From an uncultured Tateyamaria sp. (GTDB lineage Bacteria; Pseudomonadota; Alphaproteobacteria; Rhodobacterales; Rhodobacteraceae): a DNA stretch of 47,068 nt. Within the stretch, counting starts at the first letter, position 1. Each line of letters opens with the position of its first letter. Under the pieces are notes generated by a model. The model worked only from the letters and a program-made list of their open reading frames with translations, was not told the DNA's origin and made no database searches. This document shows positions 7,417 to 17,178 of the stretch, in pieces. The position numbers were made by a program, and so were the translations under genes. The stretch lies in contig NZ_CANLVZ010000022.1 of assembly GCF_947494755.1 (NCBI RefSeq), forward strand, positions 1 to 47,068. The letters run 5' to 3'.

Positions 7417-7614
7417 GCGGTCTCCTTAGCGCAGCGCGCACCGCCGGGCCAGAGTGCGCAGTCGATCGGAATGGAGTAAAAACCCATGCCGAGCCCCTGC
7501 GGTGCGCGGGGCGCACGTGGTAGGCGGGATGGACGTTTTCAATATATATGGTAGGTGCCTCCGCCGCGCCCGACGGACCAGCGCACAGCCTTATGTTTCT
7601 TTACAAAACAGGGG

Positions 7615-7643
7615 TTGCTATGCGTCCGCACCCCTCATATACG
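7615..7643 (+). promoter_or_regulatory. Sigma70-like promoter for rpmC and the spc block
   Basis: TTGCTA, exactly 17 bases, TATACG, 81 bases before the rpmC ATG. The same -10 with the same spacing stands before rplO (14429-14457). It lies in the gap left by the inserted oxygenase gene, where a new start of transcription is needed. Confidence 0.5.
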
Positions 7644-7723
7644 GCCCCTCTATCATCCACTCCACGGGAATCAGGGTGACGCCGTTTTGGTGGCCCGCTC
7701 GTGATGTTGAAAGGAACAGGCGC

Positions 7724-7924
7724 ATGAACGCCCAAGAACTTCGGGACAAGACCCCGGACCAGCTTCGTGATGAACTGGCAAACCTGAAAAAAGAAGCCTT
7801 CAACCTGCGTTTCCAGCAGGCCACGGGTCAGCTTGAGAACTCCGCGCGTCTGCGTGGTGCCCGTCGTGATGCCGCACGCGTCAAGACGATCCTCAACGAA
7901 CTTGCCGCCAAAGCGGCCGAATAA
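7724..7924 (+). CDS. rpmC: 50S ribosomal protein L29
   Basis: A 66-residue L29 starting [20 protein letters not shown], with the long helical hairpin typical of this exit-tunnel protein. An open frame extends upstream to 7454 but is not coding by resemblance; the ATG at 7724 with AAAGGAAC upstream gives the family length. It opens the third ribosomal block and precedes rpsQ by 12 bases. Confidence 0.96.
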   Translation: MNAQELRDKTPDQLRDELANLKKEAFNLRFQQATGQLENSARLRGARRDAARVKTILNELAAKAAE

Positions 7925-7936
7925 GGAGAGCATGAC

Positions 7937-8167
7937 ATGCCAAAGCGTATCCTGTCTGGCGTCGTGACCTCCGACGCAAACGCCCAAACCGTGACCGTGT
8001 CTGTCGAGCGTCGCTTTACGCACCCGGTTCTGAAAAAGACCATTCGTAAGTCCAAGAAATACCGGGCGCACGACGAACAGAACGCGTTCAAGGTCGGCGA
8101 CACCGTTCGTATCATCGAATGTGCGCCCAAGTCGAAAACGAAACGTTGGGAAGTGCTTGAGGCGTAA
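7937..8167 (+). CDS. rpsQ: 30S ribosomal protein S17
   Basis: A 76-residue S17 ([38 protein letters not shown]), an OB-fold protein that nucleates 30S assembly. The start has AAGGAGAG upstream. rplN follows after 75 bases. Confidence 0.97.
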   Translation: MPKRILSGVVTSDANAQTVTVSVERRFTHPVLKKTIRKSKKYRAHDEQNAFKVGDTVRIIECAPKSKTKRWEVLEA

Positions 8168-8242
8168 GTCGGCACTTTGCTGCATTAATCGAAACCCTGG
8201 GGATCAGGCACGCATCGCCCCCCAAAGGTCGGGAGAAACCAA

Positions 8243-8611
8243 ATGATCCAGATGCAAACCAACCTGGATGTTGCTGACAACAGCGGCGCGCGCCGTGTTC
8301 AGTGCATCAAGGTCCTGGGTGGTTCCAAGCGTAAATACGCTTCGGTCGGCGACGTTATCGTCGTGTCCGTCAAGGAAGCCATCCCACGTGGTCGCGTAAA
8401 GAAAGGGGACGTCCGCAAGGCCGTCGTCGTGCGCACCGCCAAGGAAGTCCGCCGCGACGATGGCACCGCCATCCGTTTTGACCGCAACGCGGCCGTGATC
8501 CTGAACAACAACAACGAACCTGTTGGCACCCGGATCTTTGGCCCCGTAGTGCGCGAGTTGCGCGGCAAGAACTTCATGAAAATCATCTCGCTGGCTCCGG
8601 AGGTGCTCTGA
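8243..8611 (+). CDS. rplN: 50S ribosomal protein L14
   Basis: A 122-residue L14, exact family length, starting [20 protein letters not shown]. It contacts 16S rRNA at the intersubunit bridge. The stop and the rplX start overlap (TGATG), so both are probably translated in a coupled way. Confidence 0.98.
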   Translation: MIQMQTNLDVADNSGARRVQCIKVLGGSKRKYASVGDVIVVSVKEAIPRGRVKKGDVRKAVVVRTAKEVRRDDGTAIRFDRNAAVILNNNNEPVGTRIFGPVVRELRGKNFMKIISLAPEVL

Positions 8612-8916
8612 TGGCTGCGAAACTCAAAAAAGGCGACAAGGTCGTCATGCTCACGGGCAAGGACAAGGGCAAAGAGGGCACGATTTCCTCGATCAACCCC
8701 AAAGCGAACAAGGCCGTCGTTGATGGGCTGAACATCGCGATCCGCGCCACCCGTCAAACCCAGGAAAGCCAAGGCGGCCGCATCCCCAAAGCGATGCCCG
8801 TTGATCTTTCCAACCTCGCGCTGCTGGATGCCAATGGCAAAGCCACACGCGTCGGTTTCAAAATGGACGGCAACAAGAAAGTGCGCTTTGCCAAGACAAC
8901 AGGGGATGTGATCTGA
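8611..8916 (+). CDS. rplX: 50S ribosomal protein L24
   Basis: A 101-residue L24 with the KOW motif at the start ([18 protein letters not shown]). It is an early assembly protein of the 50S subunit. It overlaps rplN and rplE by one base on either side (TGATG). Confidence 0.97.
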   Translation: MAAKLKKGDKVVMLTGKDKGKEGTISSINPKANKAVVDGLNIAIRATRQTQESQGGRIPKAMPVDLSNLALLDANGKATRVGFKMDGNKKVRFAKTTGDVI

Positions 8917-9479
8917 TGCTCGACACTGCAACCTACACCCCCCGCCTCAAGGCCGTTTACAAGGACACGATCCGCGCGGCCATGAAAGAAGAGTTCGGCT
9001 ACAAGAACGACATGCAGATCCCGCGTCTGGACAAGATCGTCCTGAACATTGGCTGCGGTGCCGAGGCCGTGCGCGACAGCAAGAAAGCCAAATCCGCTCA
9101 GGAAGACCTGACCGCGATCGCAGGCCAGAAGGCGCTGACCACCGTTGCCAAGAAATCCATCGCGGGTTTCCGGGTGCGTGAGGACATGCCCCTTGGTGCC
9201 AAGGTGACCTTGCGCGGCGACCGGATGTATGAATTCCTGGACCGTCTGATCACCATTGCGATGCCCCGTATCCGTGACTTCCGCGGCATTTCGGGCAAAT
9301 CCTTTGACGGGCGTGGCAACTACGCCATGGGCCTCAAGGAACACCTCGTCTTTCCCGAGATCGACTTTGACAAGATCGACGAAAACTGGGGGATGGACAT
9401 CGTGATCGCGACCACGTCCCAGACTGATGCGGAAGCAAAAGCCTTGCTCAAGCATTTCAACATGCCCTTCAACTCGTAA
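8916..9479 (+). CDS. rplE: 50S ribosomal protein L5
   Basis: A 187-residue L5 that binds 5S rRNA in the central protuberance; characteristic stretches include [22 protein letters not shown] and PRIRDFRGI. The start overlaps the rplX stop by one base; rpsN follows after 19 bases. Confidence 0.98.
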   Translation: MLDTATYTPRLKAVYKDTIRAAMKEEFGYKNDMQIPRLDKIVLNIGCGAEAVRDSKKAKSAQEDLTAIAGQKALTTVAKKSIAGFRVREDMPLGAKVTLRGDRMYEFLDRLITIAMPRIRDFRGISGKSFDGRGNYAMGLKEHLVFPEIDFDKIDENWGMDIVIATTSQTDAEAKALLKHFNMPFNS

Positions 9480-9498
9480 GCGCGAAGAGGAAAAAGAT

Positions 9499-9804
9499 AT
9501 GGCTAAAAAATCCATGATCGCGCGCGAAGTGAAGCGCGAAAAGCTGGTGAAAAAGTACGCGGCCAAGCGTGCCGAGCTCAAAGCAATCATCAGCGACGAA
9601 ACCAAACCGATGGAAGAGCGTTTCCGCGCCTCGCTGAAGCTGGCAAAACTGCCCCGCAACAGCAGCGCCGTGCGTCTTCACAATCGTTGCCAACTGACCG
9701 GTCGTCCGCATGCGTATTACCGCAAGCTGAAAATCAGCCGGATCGCGCTGCGGGAACTCGGCTCTGCCGGGCAAATCCCCGGCATGGTCAAGTCAAGCTG
9801 GTAA
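9499..9804 (+). CDS. rpsN: 30S ribosomal protein S14 (zinc-free type)
   Basis: A 101-residue S14. The long form and the absence of paired CxxC motifs mark the zinc-independent type; the conserved [10 protein letters not shown] and the C-terminal [11 protein letters not shown] are present. The ATG at 9499, preceded by GAGGAAAAAG, fits the family N terminus [10 protein letters not shown]; an upstream frame extension into rplE is not used. Confidence 0.97.
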   Translation: MAKKSMIAREVKREKLVKKYAAKRAELKAIISDETKPMEERFRASLKLAKLPRNSSAVRLHNRCQLTGRPHAYYRKLKISRIALRELGSAGQIPGMVKSSW

Positions 9805-9817
9805 GGGAGAGAGAGTT

Positions 9818-10210
9818 ATGACCGATCCTATCGCAGATATGCTCACCCGCATCCGCAACAGCCAGATGCGCGGCAAGTCCGTGGTGACGACGCCTGCGTC
9901 AAAACTGCGCGTGCGCGTGCTCGAAGTGCTGGCGGACGAAGGTTACATTCGTGGCTTTGAAGAAACCAAAGGCGAGGATGGCCACCCCGCCATCGAGATC
10001 AGCCTGAAGTACTACGAAGGCGAACCTGTCATTCGCGAACTGAAGCGGGTCTCCAAACCCGGTCGTCGCGTTTACATGGGCGTCAATGACATCCCGTCGG
10101 TCCGTCAGGGCCTGGGCGTGTCGATTGTCTCCACCTCCAAAGGTGTGATGTCGGATGCAAACGCACGCAGCCAGAATGTTGGCGGCGAAGTGCTTTGCAC
10201 GATCTTCTAA
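9818..10210 (+). CDS. rpsH: 30S ribosomal protein S8
   Basis: A 130-residue S8 ([21 protein letters not shown]-terminal [11 protein letters not shown]). In E. coli S8 represses the spc operon through an mRNA site near rplE; I could not identify an equivalent by eye. AGGGAGAGAG stands before the start. Confidence 0.98.
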   Translation: MTDPIADMLTRIRNSQMRGKSVVTTPASKLRVRVLEVLADEGYIRGFEETKGEDGHPAIEISLKYYEGEPVIRELKRVSKPGRRVYMGVNDIPSVRQGLGVSIVSTSKGVMSDANARSQNVGGEVLCTIF

Positions 10211-10220
10211 GGAGAAGCAG

Positions 10221-10754
10221 ATGTCTCGTATTGGTAAAAAACCGGTCGATCTGCCCTCGGGTGTGACCGCATCCGTCTCTGGTCAGATGATCGAAGTCAA
10301 AGGCCCCAAAGGCACGCGTTCGTTCAAGGCGACGGACGATGTGACCCTTGCGGTCGAAGACGGCACCGTTTCCATCACGCCACGCGGCAAGTCCAAGCGC
10401 GCGCGCCAGCAGTGGGGCATGAGCCGCACAATGGTCGCGAACCTGGTCACCGGTGTCACGGACGGTTTCAAGAAAGAGCTGGAAATCCAGGGCGTCGGCT
10501 ACCGGGCTCAGATGCAGGGCAACACCCTGAAACTGAACCTTGGCCTGTCGCACGATGTGGATTACACGCCGCCCGCCGGTGTCACCGTCACAGCCCCCAA
10601 GCAGACCGAAATCGTCGTCGAAGGTATCGACGAGCAGTTGGTCGGCCAAGTGGCTGCAAACATCCGCGAGTGGCGCAAGCCCGAGCCCTACAAGGGCAAA
10701 GGCATCCGCTATAAAGGCGAATTTATCTTCCGTAAGGAAGGCAAGAAGAAGTAA
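10221..10754 (+). CDS. rplF: 50S ribosomal protein L6
   Basis: A 177-residue L6 of normal length, starting [18 protein letters not shown] and ending with the conserved [13 protein letters not shown] region near the C terminus. The ATG at 10221 follows AAGGAGAAGC. It lies ten bases behind rpsH and 11 before rplR. Confidence 0.98.
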   Translation: MSRIGKKPVDLPSGVTASVSGQMIEVKGPKGTRSFKATDDVTLAVEDGTVSITPRGKSKRARQQWGMSRTMVANLVTGVTDGFKKELEIQGVGYRAQMQGNTLKLNLGLSHDVDYTPPAGVTVTAPKQTEIVVEGIDEQLVGQVAANIREWRKPEPYKGKGIRYKGEFIFRKEGKKK

Positions 10755-10765
10755 GGACCAGACAG

Positions 10766-11125
10766 ATGGCAAATAGCAAACGGACCCTGTTCCTCAAGCG
10801 CCGCCTGCGCGTCCGGAACAAACTTCGCCGCGTGAATGCAGGGCGTCCGCGCCTGAGCGTGCACCGCAGCAACAAGAACATCAGCGTGCAGCTGATCGAC
10901 GACGTCAACGGCGTGACACTCGCCTCGGCCTCGACCCTCGAAAAGGGTCTGGGCGTTGTGGGCAAGAACAACGTCGAGGCCGCCACCAAAGTGGGCGAGG
11001 CAATCGCGGAGCGCGCCAAGAAGGCGGGCGTGTCCGAAGCGTATTTCGACCGCGGCGGCTTCCTCTTTCACGGCAAGGTCAAGGCAGTTGCCGATGCCGC
11101 GCGTGAAGGTGGTTTGAAAATCTAA
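10766..11125 (+). CDS. rplR: 50S ribosomal protein L18
   Basis: A 119-residue L18 ([39 protein letters not shown]), which binds 5S rRNA with L5. rpsE follows after 102 bases, an unusually wide gap for this operon, in which no gene or clear hairpin was found. Confidence 0.98.
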   Translation: MANSKRTLFLKRRLRVRNKLRRVNAGRPRLSVHRSNKNISVQLIDDVNGVTLASASTLEKGLGVVGKNNVEAATKVGEAIAERAKKAGVSEAYFDRGGFLFHGKVKAVADAAREGGLKI

Positions 11126-11227
11126 AGACTTGCGGGTCGCGTTCGCGCGGCCCCGATGATCCGGGGGCATCTGCCCACTTGGATCGACGTTAACTGGCGC
11201 AAGCCACCCTGAACAAAGGATGCCTCC

Positions 11228-11806
11228 ATGGCAGAACGTGACAACAATCGCCGGGGCAACCGTCGCGACCGCGACGAAACCCCAGAATTCGCCGATCGCC
11301 TGGTCGCGATCAACCGCGTCTCCAAGACCGTCAAGGGTGGTAAGCGCTTCGGCTTTGCCGCGCTCGTCGTCGTTGGCGATCAAAAGGGCCGCGTCGGCTT
11401 TGGCAAAGGCAAGGCGAAAGAGGTCCCCGAGGCCATTCGCAAAGCCACAGAGCAAGCCAAGCGCCAGATGATCCGCGTGCAACTGCGCGAAGGCCGCACG
11501 CTGCACCACGACATGGAAGGGCGCCACGGTGCCGGTAAAGTCGTGATGCGCACCGCCCCTGAGGGAACCGGGATCATCGCCGGTGGTCCAATGCGGGCCG
11601 TGTTCGAAATGCTGGGCGTCAAGGACGTTGTGTCCAAGTCGATCGGCTCGCAAAACCCTTACAACATGATCCGTGCCACCATGGACGGCCTGCGCAAAGA
11701 GCAGTCGCCCCGTGGTGTCGCCCAACGCCGTGGCAAGAAAGTCGCTGACATTCTGCCGAAGCGTGACGAAGCACCTGCCGCCGAAGCGGCCACCGAGGAG
11801 GCCTGA
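11228..11806 (+). CDS. rpsE: 30S ribosomal protein S5
   Basis: A 192-residue S5 with the double-stranded RNA-binding N-terminal domain (about residues 20-85; [15 protein letters not shown]) and the C-terminal domain ([29 protein letters not shown]). The tail is Ala/Glu-rich and about 20 residues longer than in E. coli. rpmD follows after five bases. Confidence 0.98.
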   Translation: MAERDNNRRGNRRDRDETPEFADRLVAINRVSKTVKGGKRFGFAALVVVGDQKGRVGFGKGKAKEVPEAIRKATEQAKRQMIRVQLREGRTLHHDMEGRHGAGKVVMRTAPEGTGIIAGGPMRAVFEMLGVKDVVSKSIGSQNPYNMIRATMDGLRKEQSPRGVAQRRGKKVADILPKRDEAPAAEAATEEA

Positions 11807-11811
11807 GACCC

Positions 11812-12000
11812 ATGGCAAAAACCATCGTCGTCAAACAGATCGGCTCCCCCATCCGTCGCCCCGCCAAACAGCGCGCGACACTAGTGGGCCTGGGCCTGAA
11901 CAAAATGCACAAAACCCGCGAACTCGAAGACACCCCTTCGGTGCGCGGCATGGTGCGTTCGATCTCGCACATGGTTGAGATCATCGAAGAAAAAGGCTGA
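11812..12000 (+). CDS. rpmD: 50S ribosomal protein L30
   Basis: A 62-residue L30 starting [17 protein letters not shown] with [18 protein letters not shown]; normal length. It ends the third ribosomal block: a palindromic repeat and a strong terminator follow, and rplO, its usual neighbour, is 2.5 kb away. Confidence 0.97.
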   Translation: MAKTIVVKQIGSPIRRPAKQRATLVGLGLNKMHKTRELEDTPSVRGMVRSISHMVEIIEEKG

Positions 12001-12010
12001 GACGGGCCGG

Positions 12011-12033
12011 GGCGGAGGACACCTCCGCCTTAC
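12011..12033 (+). repeat. Palindromic repeat, copy 6
   Basis: GGCGGAGG-ACA-CCTCCGCC followed by TTAC, identical in the palindrome to copy 1. It starts ten bases after the rpmD stop. Confidence 0.75.
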
Positions 12034-12048
12034 AACTTCACGCCAAAG

Positions 12049-12078
12049 ACGCCGCGCACCTCAATGCGCGGCGTTTTT
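12049..12078 (+). terminator. Terminator after rpmD
   Basis: A perfect 10-bp stem ACGCCGCGCA/TGCGCGGCGT with a six-base loop, followed by TTTT. The stem also lies over the stop codon of the convergent gene at 12061, so it may serve both directions. Confidence 0.8.
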
Positions 12079-12708
12079 CGTATAGCGCCGGATAAAGATC
12101 GGGGCAGGGGCGCTGCGTGCCCGCCCGAGCAGGATCGCCGCCACGATCCCGCCGTTCAAAACAAACAGATACAGCGGATAGGCCAGCAGCACCCAGTAGA
12201 CCTGTCCAACTGCGATCATGGCCAGTCCCGCCGCCACCCAGGATGTCAGCCACATGCTCAGCGTCTCACTTTGTGGCGCGCGGTAGGCTTTCAGGATCGT
12301 CACCGACCCGCCCATCAGCGAAATGGTGATCGTGATCGCCAGCGCATAGACGGCCGTGTCCGTCAGCGCCCAGATCACGAGCCCGGTTGCCGCCGCCCAG
12401 AGCACCCCCGCATCGGCCTTTGTTACGAAATTGCCCGTCCCGTAGCGCACCGAGAGCAGGAAGATCGTAATCGTCCCGCCGACCTGAATGGTCGCAAACC
12501 AGAGCGATGCCTGCGCGCCCTCGTAAGCTTGCGAGGCCAACGCAATACTGCCCAGCACCGACCAGATCAGCCAAGACGTGCGTTGGGGCTGTGTCCGCCC
12601 GGCGAGTGTGTCGCGGGCGTAAGGTAGGTAGGCAAAGATGCTGAGGAGCGCCGAGGCGATACCAATAAGACGCAGGACGGGCGCGTCTTGAAACAGGGCT
12701 TCAAGCAA
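12061..12708 (-). CDS. Polytopic membrane protein, paralogue of the one at 13479
   Basis: About 215 residues with six or seven hydrophobic segments. It starts LLEALFQDAPVLRLIG and carries YLPYARDTLAGRTQPQRTSW then a W-rich helix, a layout reminiscent of PQ-loop/SWEET-like proteins. The gene at 13479-14189 encodes a clear paralogue (shared LAGRT.P.R.SWLIW, YEGAQASL, AVGQ..W.LLAYPLY). I choose TTG at 12708 because GGAGA stands six bases upstream and the paralogue begins at the matching place with the same upstream bases; the frame stays open to an ATG at 12867, but those 53 extra residues look non-coding. A transport role is only an inference from the fold. Confidence 0.6.
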   Translation of the reverse strand: MLEALFQDAPVLRLIGIASALLSIFAYLPYARDTLAGRTQPQRTSWLIWSVLGSIALASQAYEGAQASLWFATIQVGGTITIFLLSVRYGTGNFVTKADAGVLWAAATGLVIWALTDTAVYALAITITISLMGGSVTILKAYRAPQSETLSMWLTSWVAAGLAMIAVGQVYWVLLAYPLYLFVLNGGIVAAILLGRARSAPAPIFIRRYTKNAAH

Positions 12709-12889
12709 ATTCAGTCTCCGGGGCGATGCGATCCGCCTGTGAGCGGATGGGAAAAGGGGGTGCCGAAGAATATCGCTCGGCGTTGGATCTATGGGTTTGA
12801 AACTACGGCGAAGCACCGCCTTGCGCGAGTCTGGTTTTCCATACCGTAGACGGGTTTCGGTTTCCAACCCGCGCCTCTAGTCTCGGGCT

Positions 12890-13540
12890 ATGTCCGAGCT
12901 GATCTATTACTATTCCGCCCATTCCGCCTTTGCCTATCTTGGCTCTGCGCGGGTGATGCAGATCTGCGCCGCCCATGGGCTGACCCTGGTGCATCGCCCC
13001 ATTCCGCTGTCCCCGGTGGTCGAGGCGCAAGGCAGTCTGCCGTTCCGGGATCGCACCCAAGCCCATGTCGATTACTTCTTTGGTCGAGAGATCGAGCGGT
13101 GGGCCGAGGTGCGCGACGTGCCGGTCATGTCCGCGCGCCCGACCTATCACGATGCGGACTACACGCTAGCCAGTGCGATGATCCTCGCCCTCGGGGATCG
13201 GGGGGATGCTGTCGATGCCTTTGCTCATGCGGTGCTGCGCGCCCATTGGCTGAATGATGCGGATTTGTCAGATGCGGCGACACTCAGCGCGCTTGCGAGC
13301 GCCTTGGGGCATGACACGGATGATCTGATCGCCGCCGCGCGCCACCCCGACATGGCGGCGCGATATGCCCAAAACGCGGACGACGCGCGCGTTGCGGGTG
13401 TTATGGGGTCACCGACATATGTGCTGAAGGGCGAGATGTTTTACGGGCAGGATCGGCTTGAGATGCTCGAACGCGCGATCACGCGCCCTTTTGCGCCGTC
13501 CCGCTGGTCGAACCCGCCGGTGCACGATCCAAAGACCTGA
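12890..13540 (+). CDS. HCCA isomerase / DsbA-family thioredoxin-fold protein
   Basis: A 216-residue protein related to 2-hydroxychromene-2-carboxylate isomerases, glutathione-dependent kappa-class relatives: an N-terminal strand with IYYYSAHSAFAYLG at the usual glutathione/serine site, a helical insertion, and near the C terminus GVMGSPTYVLKGEMFYGQDRLEML, the family hallmark (usually GVPTFV..G..FWGQDRL). The first motif is unusual in having Ala-His where most members have Ser-Pro. No naphthalene pathway genes are near, so the substrate is unknown. It is enclosed by two paralogous membrane-protein genes, both on the opposite strand. Confidence 0.8.
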   Translation: MSELIYYYSAHSAFAYLGSARVMQICAAHGLTLVHRPIPLSPVVEAQGSLPFRDRTQAHVDYFFGREIERWAEVRDVPVMSARPTYHDADYTLASAMILALGDRGDAVDAFAHAVLRAHWLNDADLSDAATLSALASALGHDTDDLIAAARHPDMAARYAQNADDARVAGVMGSPTYVLKGEMFYGQDRLEMLERAITRPFAPSRWSNPPVHDPKT

Positions 13541-14189
13541 TCGACATCGTTAGCGTGCGGCGCATGGCGCTGTCCATCCGCTCTACCTGCGGCGCGCGTT
13601 TGCGGCCCAGGACCATCGCCAGCATGATCGCCGCTGACAGGGCCATGACGTAAAGCGGATAGGCCAGCAGCAACCAATCGAGTTGCCCAACCGACACGGC
13701 CGCCAATGCAGATGCCACAAAGAACGCGGCCCATGTCGCCATGGTTTCGGAGCCCGGATCGGCGTAGGCTTTCTTCATCGTGAGCACGCCGCCCATGGCC
13801 GACATGCTGATCGTCACCATCATCGCGTAGGCCGCCGTTTCCATTTCGGCCCACAGCCAGATACCGATGGCCGTGGCGGTCAGCACCTGACTGTCCTCGG
13901 TGTCAAAGCCGCGCCGTTCGCCCCGCCAAAAGGTCAAGCCGCAGATGAGAACCGTGCCGGCGGTCTGCATCGCGGCAAACCCCAACGAGGCCTGCGCCCC
14001 CTCATAGGTCTGGGACAGCAGCGAGACCGCGCTGAGCAGGGCCCAGATCAGCCAGGACGACCGTTCGGGGCGTGTGCGTCCGGCAAGGATGTCGCGGATA
14101 TAGGGCCAGAACGCATAGACACTCAGCACCGCAGCGGCGAGGCCGGCTCGCTGCAAAACAGCACTGTTTGCGAGGGCGTCTTGGAACAC
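13479..14189 (-). CDS. Polytopic membrane protein, paralogue of the one at 12061
   Basis: A 236-residue protein with six or seven membrane segments: AVLSVYAFWPYIRDILAGRT, then RPERSSWLIW, YEGAQASLGF and VGQLDWLLLAYPLYV. The start is GTG at 14189 with CGGAGA eight bases upstream. The C-terminal 35 residues are hydrophilic and Arg/Ser/Thr-rich. The last 62 bases overlap the 3' end of the convergent isomerase gene. Paralogy with 12061-12708 suggests duplication around the isomerase gene. The function is unknown. Confidence 0.65.
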   Translation of the reverse strand: MFQDALANSAVLQRAGLAAAVLSVYAFWPYIRDILAGRTRPERSSWLIWALLSAVSLLSQTYEGAQASLGFAAMQTAGTVLICGLTFWRGERRGFDTEDSQVLTATAIGIWLWAEMETAAYAMMVTISMSAMGGVLTMKKAYADPGSETMATWAAFFVASALAAVSVGQLDWLLLAYPLYVMALSAAIMLAMVLGRKRAPQVERMDSAMRRTLTMSIRSLDRAPAGSTSGTAQKGA

Positions 14190-14553
14190 GGCGGTGGTCT
14201 CCGGGGGCCTGTGGGTCTGCTTGATGCGCCGATTGAGGGCGTCGTTGAAATTTGCTTACATCCGAAAGGGCGGTTGGGGAAGCACGCAAATGACTATTCG
14301 CGTAGGGGTAGTTGGAAAATATAGGGGTTGGACTCGATAGCGAGCGCATATCTGGGCCACAGGTTCGGAGTGATGGGGACGTTGACGCGGACGTAGACCA
14401 TCTGGCGAGATCACCCCGAAACGCGCCCTTGATCCGGTATCGCACCGCGTCTATACGCCTGTCGGTGGACATCACGTCCACAAGAATCAAAACCAAGAAA
14501 CGCCGCGTTCACCCATTCCGCTTCGGGGGTGGTTCCGGCTTAGGAGAAGCGAC
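14190..14553. other. 364-base intergenic stretch before rplO
   Basis: Separates the minus-strand membrane-protein gene from rplO. It contains the promoter listed at 14429-14457 and the small palindrome GGAC-ATCAC-GTCC near 14466. No reading frame with any family resemblance was seen. Confidence 0.5.
14429..14457 (+). promoter_or_regulatory. Sigma70-like promoter for rplO-secY-adk
   Basis: TTGATC, exactly 17 bases, TATACG, 97 bases before the rplO ATG. The -10 and spacing equal those proposed before rpmC, and the site sits just where transcription must restart after the rpmD terminator. Confidence 0.55.
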
Positions 14554-15024
14554 ATGAAACTGCACGAACTCAGCGACAATCCAGGCGCCACCAAACCCCG
14601 CAAACGCGTGGGCCGTGGTCCCGGCTCCGGCACCGGTAAGATGGGTGGCCGTGGTATCAAAGGTCAGAAATCCCGCTCGGGTGTAGCCATCAACGGTTAC
14701 GAAGGCGGCCAGATGCCTTTGTACCAACGTCTGCCCAAGCGTGGCTTTAACAAGCCCAACCGCAAGGCGTTCGCTGTAATCAACCTCGGCCTGATCCAGA
14801 AATTCATCGATGCGGGCAAGCTCGACGCGAAATCCGCCATCACCGAAGATGCGCTGATCGCCTCTGGCCTCGTGCGTCGCAAACTGGACGGCATCCGCGT
14901 TCTGGCCAAGGGCGAGATCACAAGCAAAGTTGATCTGAGTGTGACCGGTGCGTCCAAATCCGCAGTGGAAGCTGTGGAAAAAGCCGGCGGCACACTGTCC
15001 GTCGCTGCGGCAGCCGCTGAGTAA
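14554..15024 (+). CDS. rplO: 50S ribosomal protein L15
   Basis: A 156-residue L15 with the Gly/Arg/Lys-rich N-terminal arm ([20 protein letters not shown]) that winds through 23S rRNA and the globular C-terminal part ending in an Ala-rich tail. TTAGGAGAAG stands before the start. secY follows after 115 bases. Confidence 0.97.
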   Translation: MKLHELSDNPGATKPRKRVGRGPGSGTGKMGGRGIKGQKSRSGVAINGYEGGQMPLYQRLPKRGFNKPNRKAFAVINLGLIQKFIDAGKLDAKSAITEDALIASGLVRRKLDGIRVLAKGEITSKVDLSVTGASKSAVEAVEKAGGTLSVAAAAAE

Positions 15025-15139
15025 GCCGATAAACACGCCTTGTGAGCCGCGCATCTGCGGCTTACATAGGGCTTAGTTTTCCTCACGCCGCCCGCTGGAA
15101 AACCGGCAGGGCGGCGGTTTGCCAAAGGACACCACCCCA

Positions 15140-16504
15140 ATGGTATCAGCCGTCGAGAATATGGCCGCCAACACGAGCTGGAGCGCTCTGGGCAAGGCCA
15201 CGGACCTGCGCAACCGCATCCTGTTCACACTCGGTCTGCTGATCGTCTATCGTCTGGGCACCTTCATCCCCGTTCCGGGTATCGATGGCGCGGCCCTGCG
15301 TGAGTTCATGGAGCAGGCGGGTCAGGGCATCGGCGGCATGGTGTCCATGTTCACCGGCGGTGCGCTTGGTCGGATGGGCATTTTCGCCCTCGGGATCATG
15401 CCCTATATCTCCGCCTCGATCATCGTACAGCTTCTGACCTCAATGGTCCCCAAGCTCGAACAGCTGAAGAAAGAGGGCGAGCAGGGGCGCAAGAAGATCA
15501 ACCAATATACCCGTTACGGCACCGTGGCGCTGGCGACGTTGCAGGCTTACGGCCTTGCCGTTTCGCTGGAATCCGGTGATCTTGTCACCGACCCGGGCAT
15601 GTTCTTCCGCATGTCCTGCCTGATCACGCTTGTGGGCGGTACGATGTTCCTGATGTGGCTGGGTGAGCAAATCACAGCACGCGGCATCGGCAATGGTATT
15701 TCGCTGATCATCTTCGTCGGCATCATTGCCGAAGTGCCCGCCGCCATCGCGCAGTTCTTTGCCTCTGGCCGGTCGGGCGCGATCAGCCCTGCGGTCATCA
15801 TTGGCGTCCTGGTGATGGTCATCGCGACCATCATGTTTGTGGTGTTCATGGAGCGCGCGTTGCGCAAGATCCATATCCAGTATCCTCGCCGTCAGGTGGG
15901 CATGAAGGTTTATGATGGCGGGTCCTCGCACCTGCCGGTCAAGGTGAACCCGGCGGGCGTGATCCCGGCGATCTTCGCCTCATCGCTGCTGTTGCTGCCG
16001 GTCACGATCTCGACCTTCTCGGGCAACTCCACCAGTCCGATCATGTCATGGCTGCTGGCGAACTTCGGCCCCGGCCAGCCGCTCTACCTGCTGTTCTTTG
16101 TCGCGATGATCGTGTTCTTTGCCTATTTCTACACGTTCAATGTCAGCTTCAAACCCGATGATGTGGCCGACAATCTCAAGAACCAGAACGGCTTTGTGCC
16201 CGGTATTCGCCCCGGCAAGAAGACGTCCGAATATCTGGAATATGTGGTCAATCGTGTTCTGGTGCTCGGCTCGGCCTATCTGGCCGCCGTCTGTATCCTG
16301 CCCGAAATCCTGCGCGGTCAGTTTGCCATTCCGTTCTACTTCGGCGGCACGTCGGTCCTGATTGTCGTGTCGGTCACAATGGACACGATCCAACAGGTTC
16401 AAAGCCACCTTCTGGCCCACCAGTACGAAGGCCTGATCGAGAAATCGCAACTGCGCGGCAAAGGCTCAAAAGGGCGCCGTAAACGGAGCCCGGTGCGCCG
16501 CTAA
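15140..16504 (+). CDS. secY: Preprotein translocase subunit SecY
   Basis: A 454-residue SecY, the channel of the Sec translocon in the inner membrane, with ten membrane segments. [15 protein letters not shown] marks the end of the first segment and the plug region, [15 protein letters not shown] the second segment, and the basic C-terminal tail ([14 protein letters not shown]) is present. I use ATG at 15140 (AAAGGAC upstream; N terminus [14 protein letters not shown] as in relatives) rather than the TTG 21 bases earlier. SecY next to rplO and adk is the classic spc-end order. Confidence 0.96.
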   Translation: MVSAVENMAANTSWSALGKATDLRNRILFTLGLLIVYRLGTFIPVPGIDGAALREFMEQAGQGIGGMVSMFTGGALGRMGIFALGIMPYISASIIVQLLTSMVPKLEQLKKEGEQGRKKINQYTRYGTVALATLQAYGLAVSLESGDLVTDPGMFFRMSCLITLVGGTMFLMWLGEQITARGIGNGISLIIFVGIIAEVPAAIAQFFASGRSGAISPAVIIGVLVMVIATIMFVVFMERALRKIHIQYPRRQVGMKVYDGGSSHLPVKVNPAGVIPAIFASSLLLLPVTISTFSGNSTSPIMSWLLANFGPGQPLYLLFFVAMIVFFAYFYTFNVSFKPDDVADNLKNQNGFVPGIRPGKKTSEYLEYVVNRVLVLGSAYLAAVCILPEILRGQFAIPFYFGGTSVLIVVSVTMDTIQQVQSHLLAHQYEGLIEKSQLRGKGSKGRRKRSPVRR

Positions 16505-16527
16505 GCGATCCGGTCTGGGGGAAGACA

Positions 16528-17178
16528 ATGAACTTAATCCTGTTGGGCCCACCCGGTGCGGGCAAAGGCACGCAAGCGCGGTTTCTTGTTGAAGAACGCG
16601 GCATGGTGCAACTGTCGACCGGTGACATGCTGCGCGCGGCCAAGGACTCGGGCACCGAAATGGGCCAGATCGTTGCGGACGTCATGGCGCGTGGGGCACT
16701 GGTGACGGACGAGATCGTGATTGGCCTGATCCGCGAGCAGCTTGAAACGGTTGAGGCAAGCGGGTTCATCTTTGACGGCTTCCCACGCACCTTGGCCCAA
16801 GCCGACGCCCTGAACGATCTGCTGGCCGAAAAGGGTCAGGCCCTTGATGCAGTCATCGAGATGGAAGTGGATGACGAAGCACTCGTGGCGCGCATCACCG
16901 CGCGCGCGACCTGCGGAGCGTGCGGTGAGGTCTATAACGACAACACCAAGCCGATCCCGGCGGATGGCAAATGCACCAATTGCGGGGCTGAAAACCAGTT
17001 CAAACGGCGGGCCGACGACAACGAAGAGTCGCTGCGCACCCGGCTGATGGAATACTACAAGAAGACCTCGCCGCTGATCGGCTACTACTATGCCAAGGGC
17101 CAGCTCTCCAAGATCGATGGGCTGGGGAGTATGGATGGGGTGAAGGCAGCAATTGCTGGAGTGCTCGACAATACGTGA
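16528..17178 (+). CDS. adk: Adenylate kinase (zinc-lid type)
   Basis: A 216-residue adenylate kinase (AMP + ATP to 2 ADP). P-loop GPPGAGKGT at residues 8-16, STGDMLRA at 30-37, FDGFPRT at 82-88. The lid has four cysteines (129, 132, 149, 152) in CxxC...CxxC form, so it should bind structural zinc. It lies 23 bases behind secY. Its stop overlaps a GTG start (GTGA), tying it to the broken gene that follows. Confidence 0.98.
   Translation: MNLILLGPPGAGKGTQARFLVEERGMVQLSTGDMLRAAKDSGTEMGQIVADVMARGALVTDEIVIGLIREQLETVEASGFIFDGFPRTLAQADALNDLLAEKGQALDAVIEMEVDDEALVARITARATCGACGEVYNDNTKPIPADGKCTNCGAENQFKRRADDNEESLRTRLMEYYKKTSPLIGYYYAKGQLSKIDGLGSMDGVKAAIAGVLDNT

Noticed and set aside
10709-11818. 369-codon minus-strand frame opposite rplR and rpsE
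   Set aside because: Same reason: antisense shadow of certain genes.
12709-12867. 53-residue N-terminal extension of the membrane protein at 12061
   Set aside because: Hydrophilic and unlike the paralogue, which starts at the matching position with the same upstream bases.
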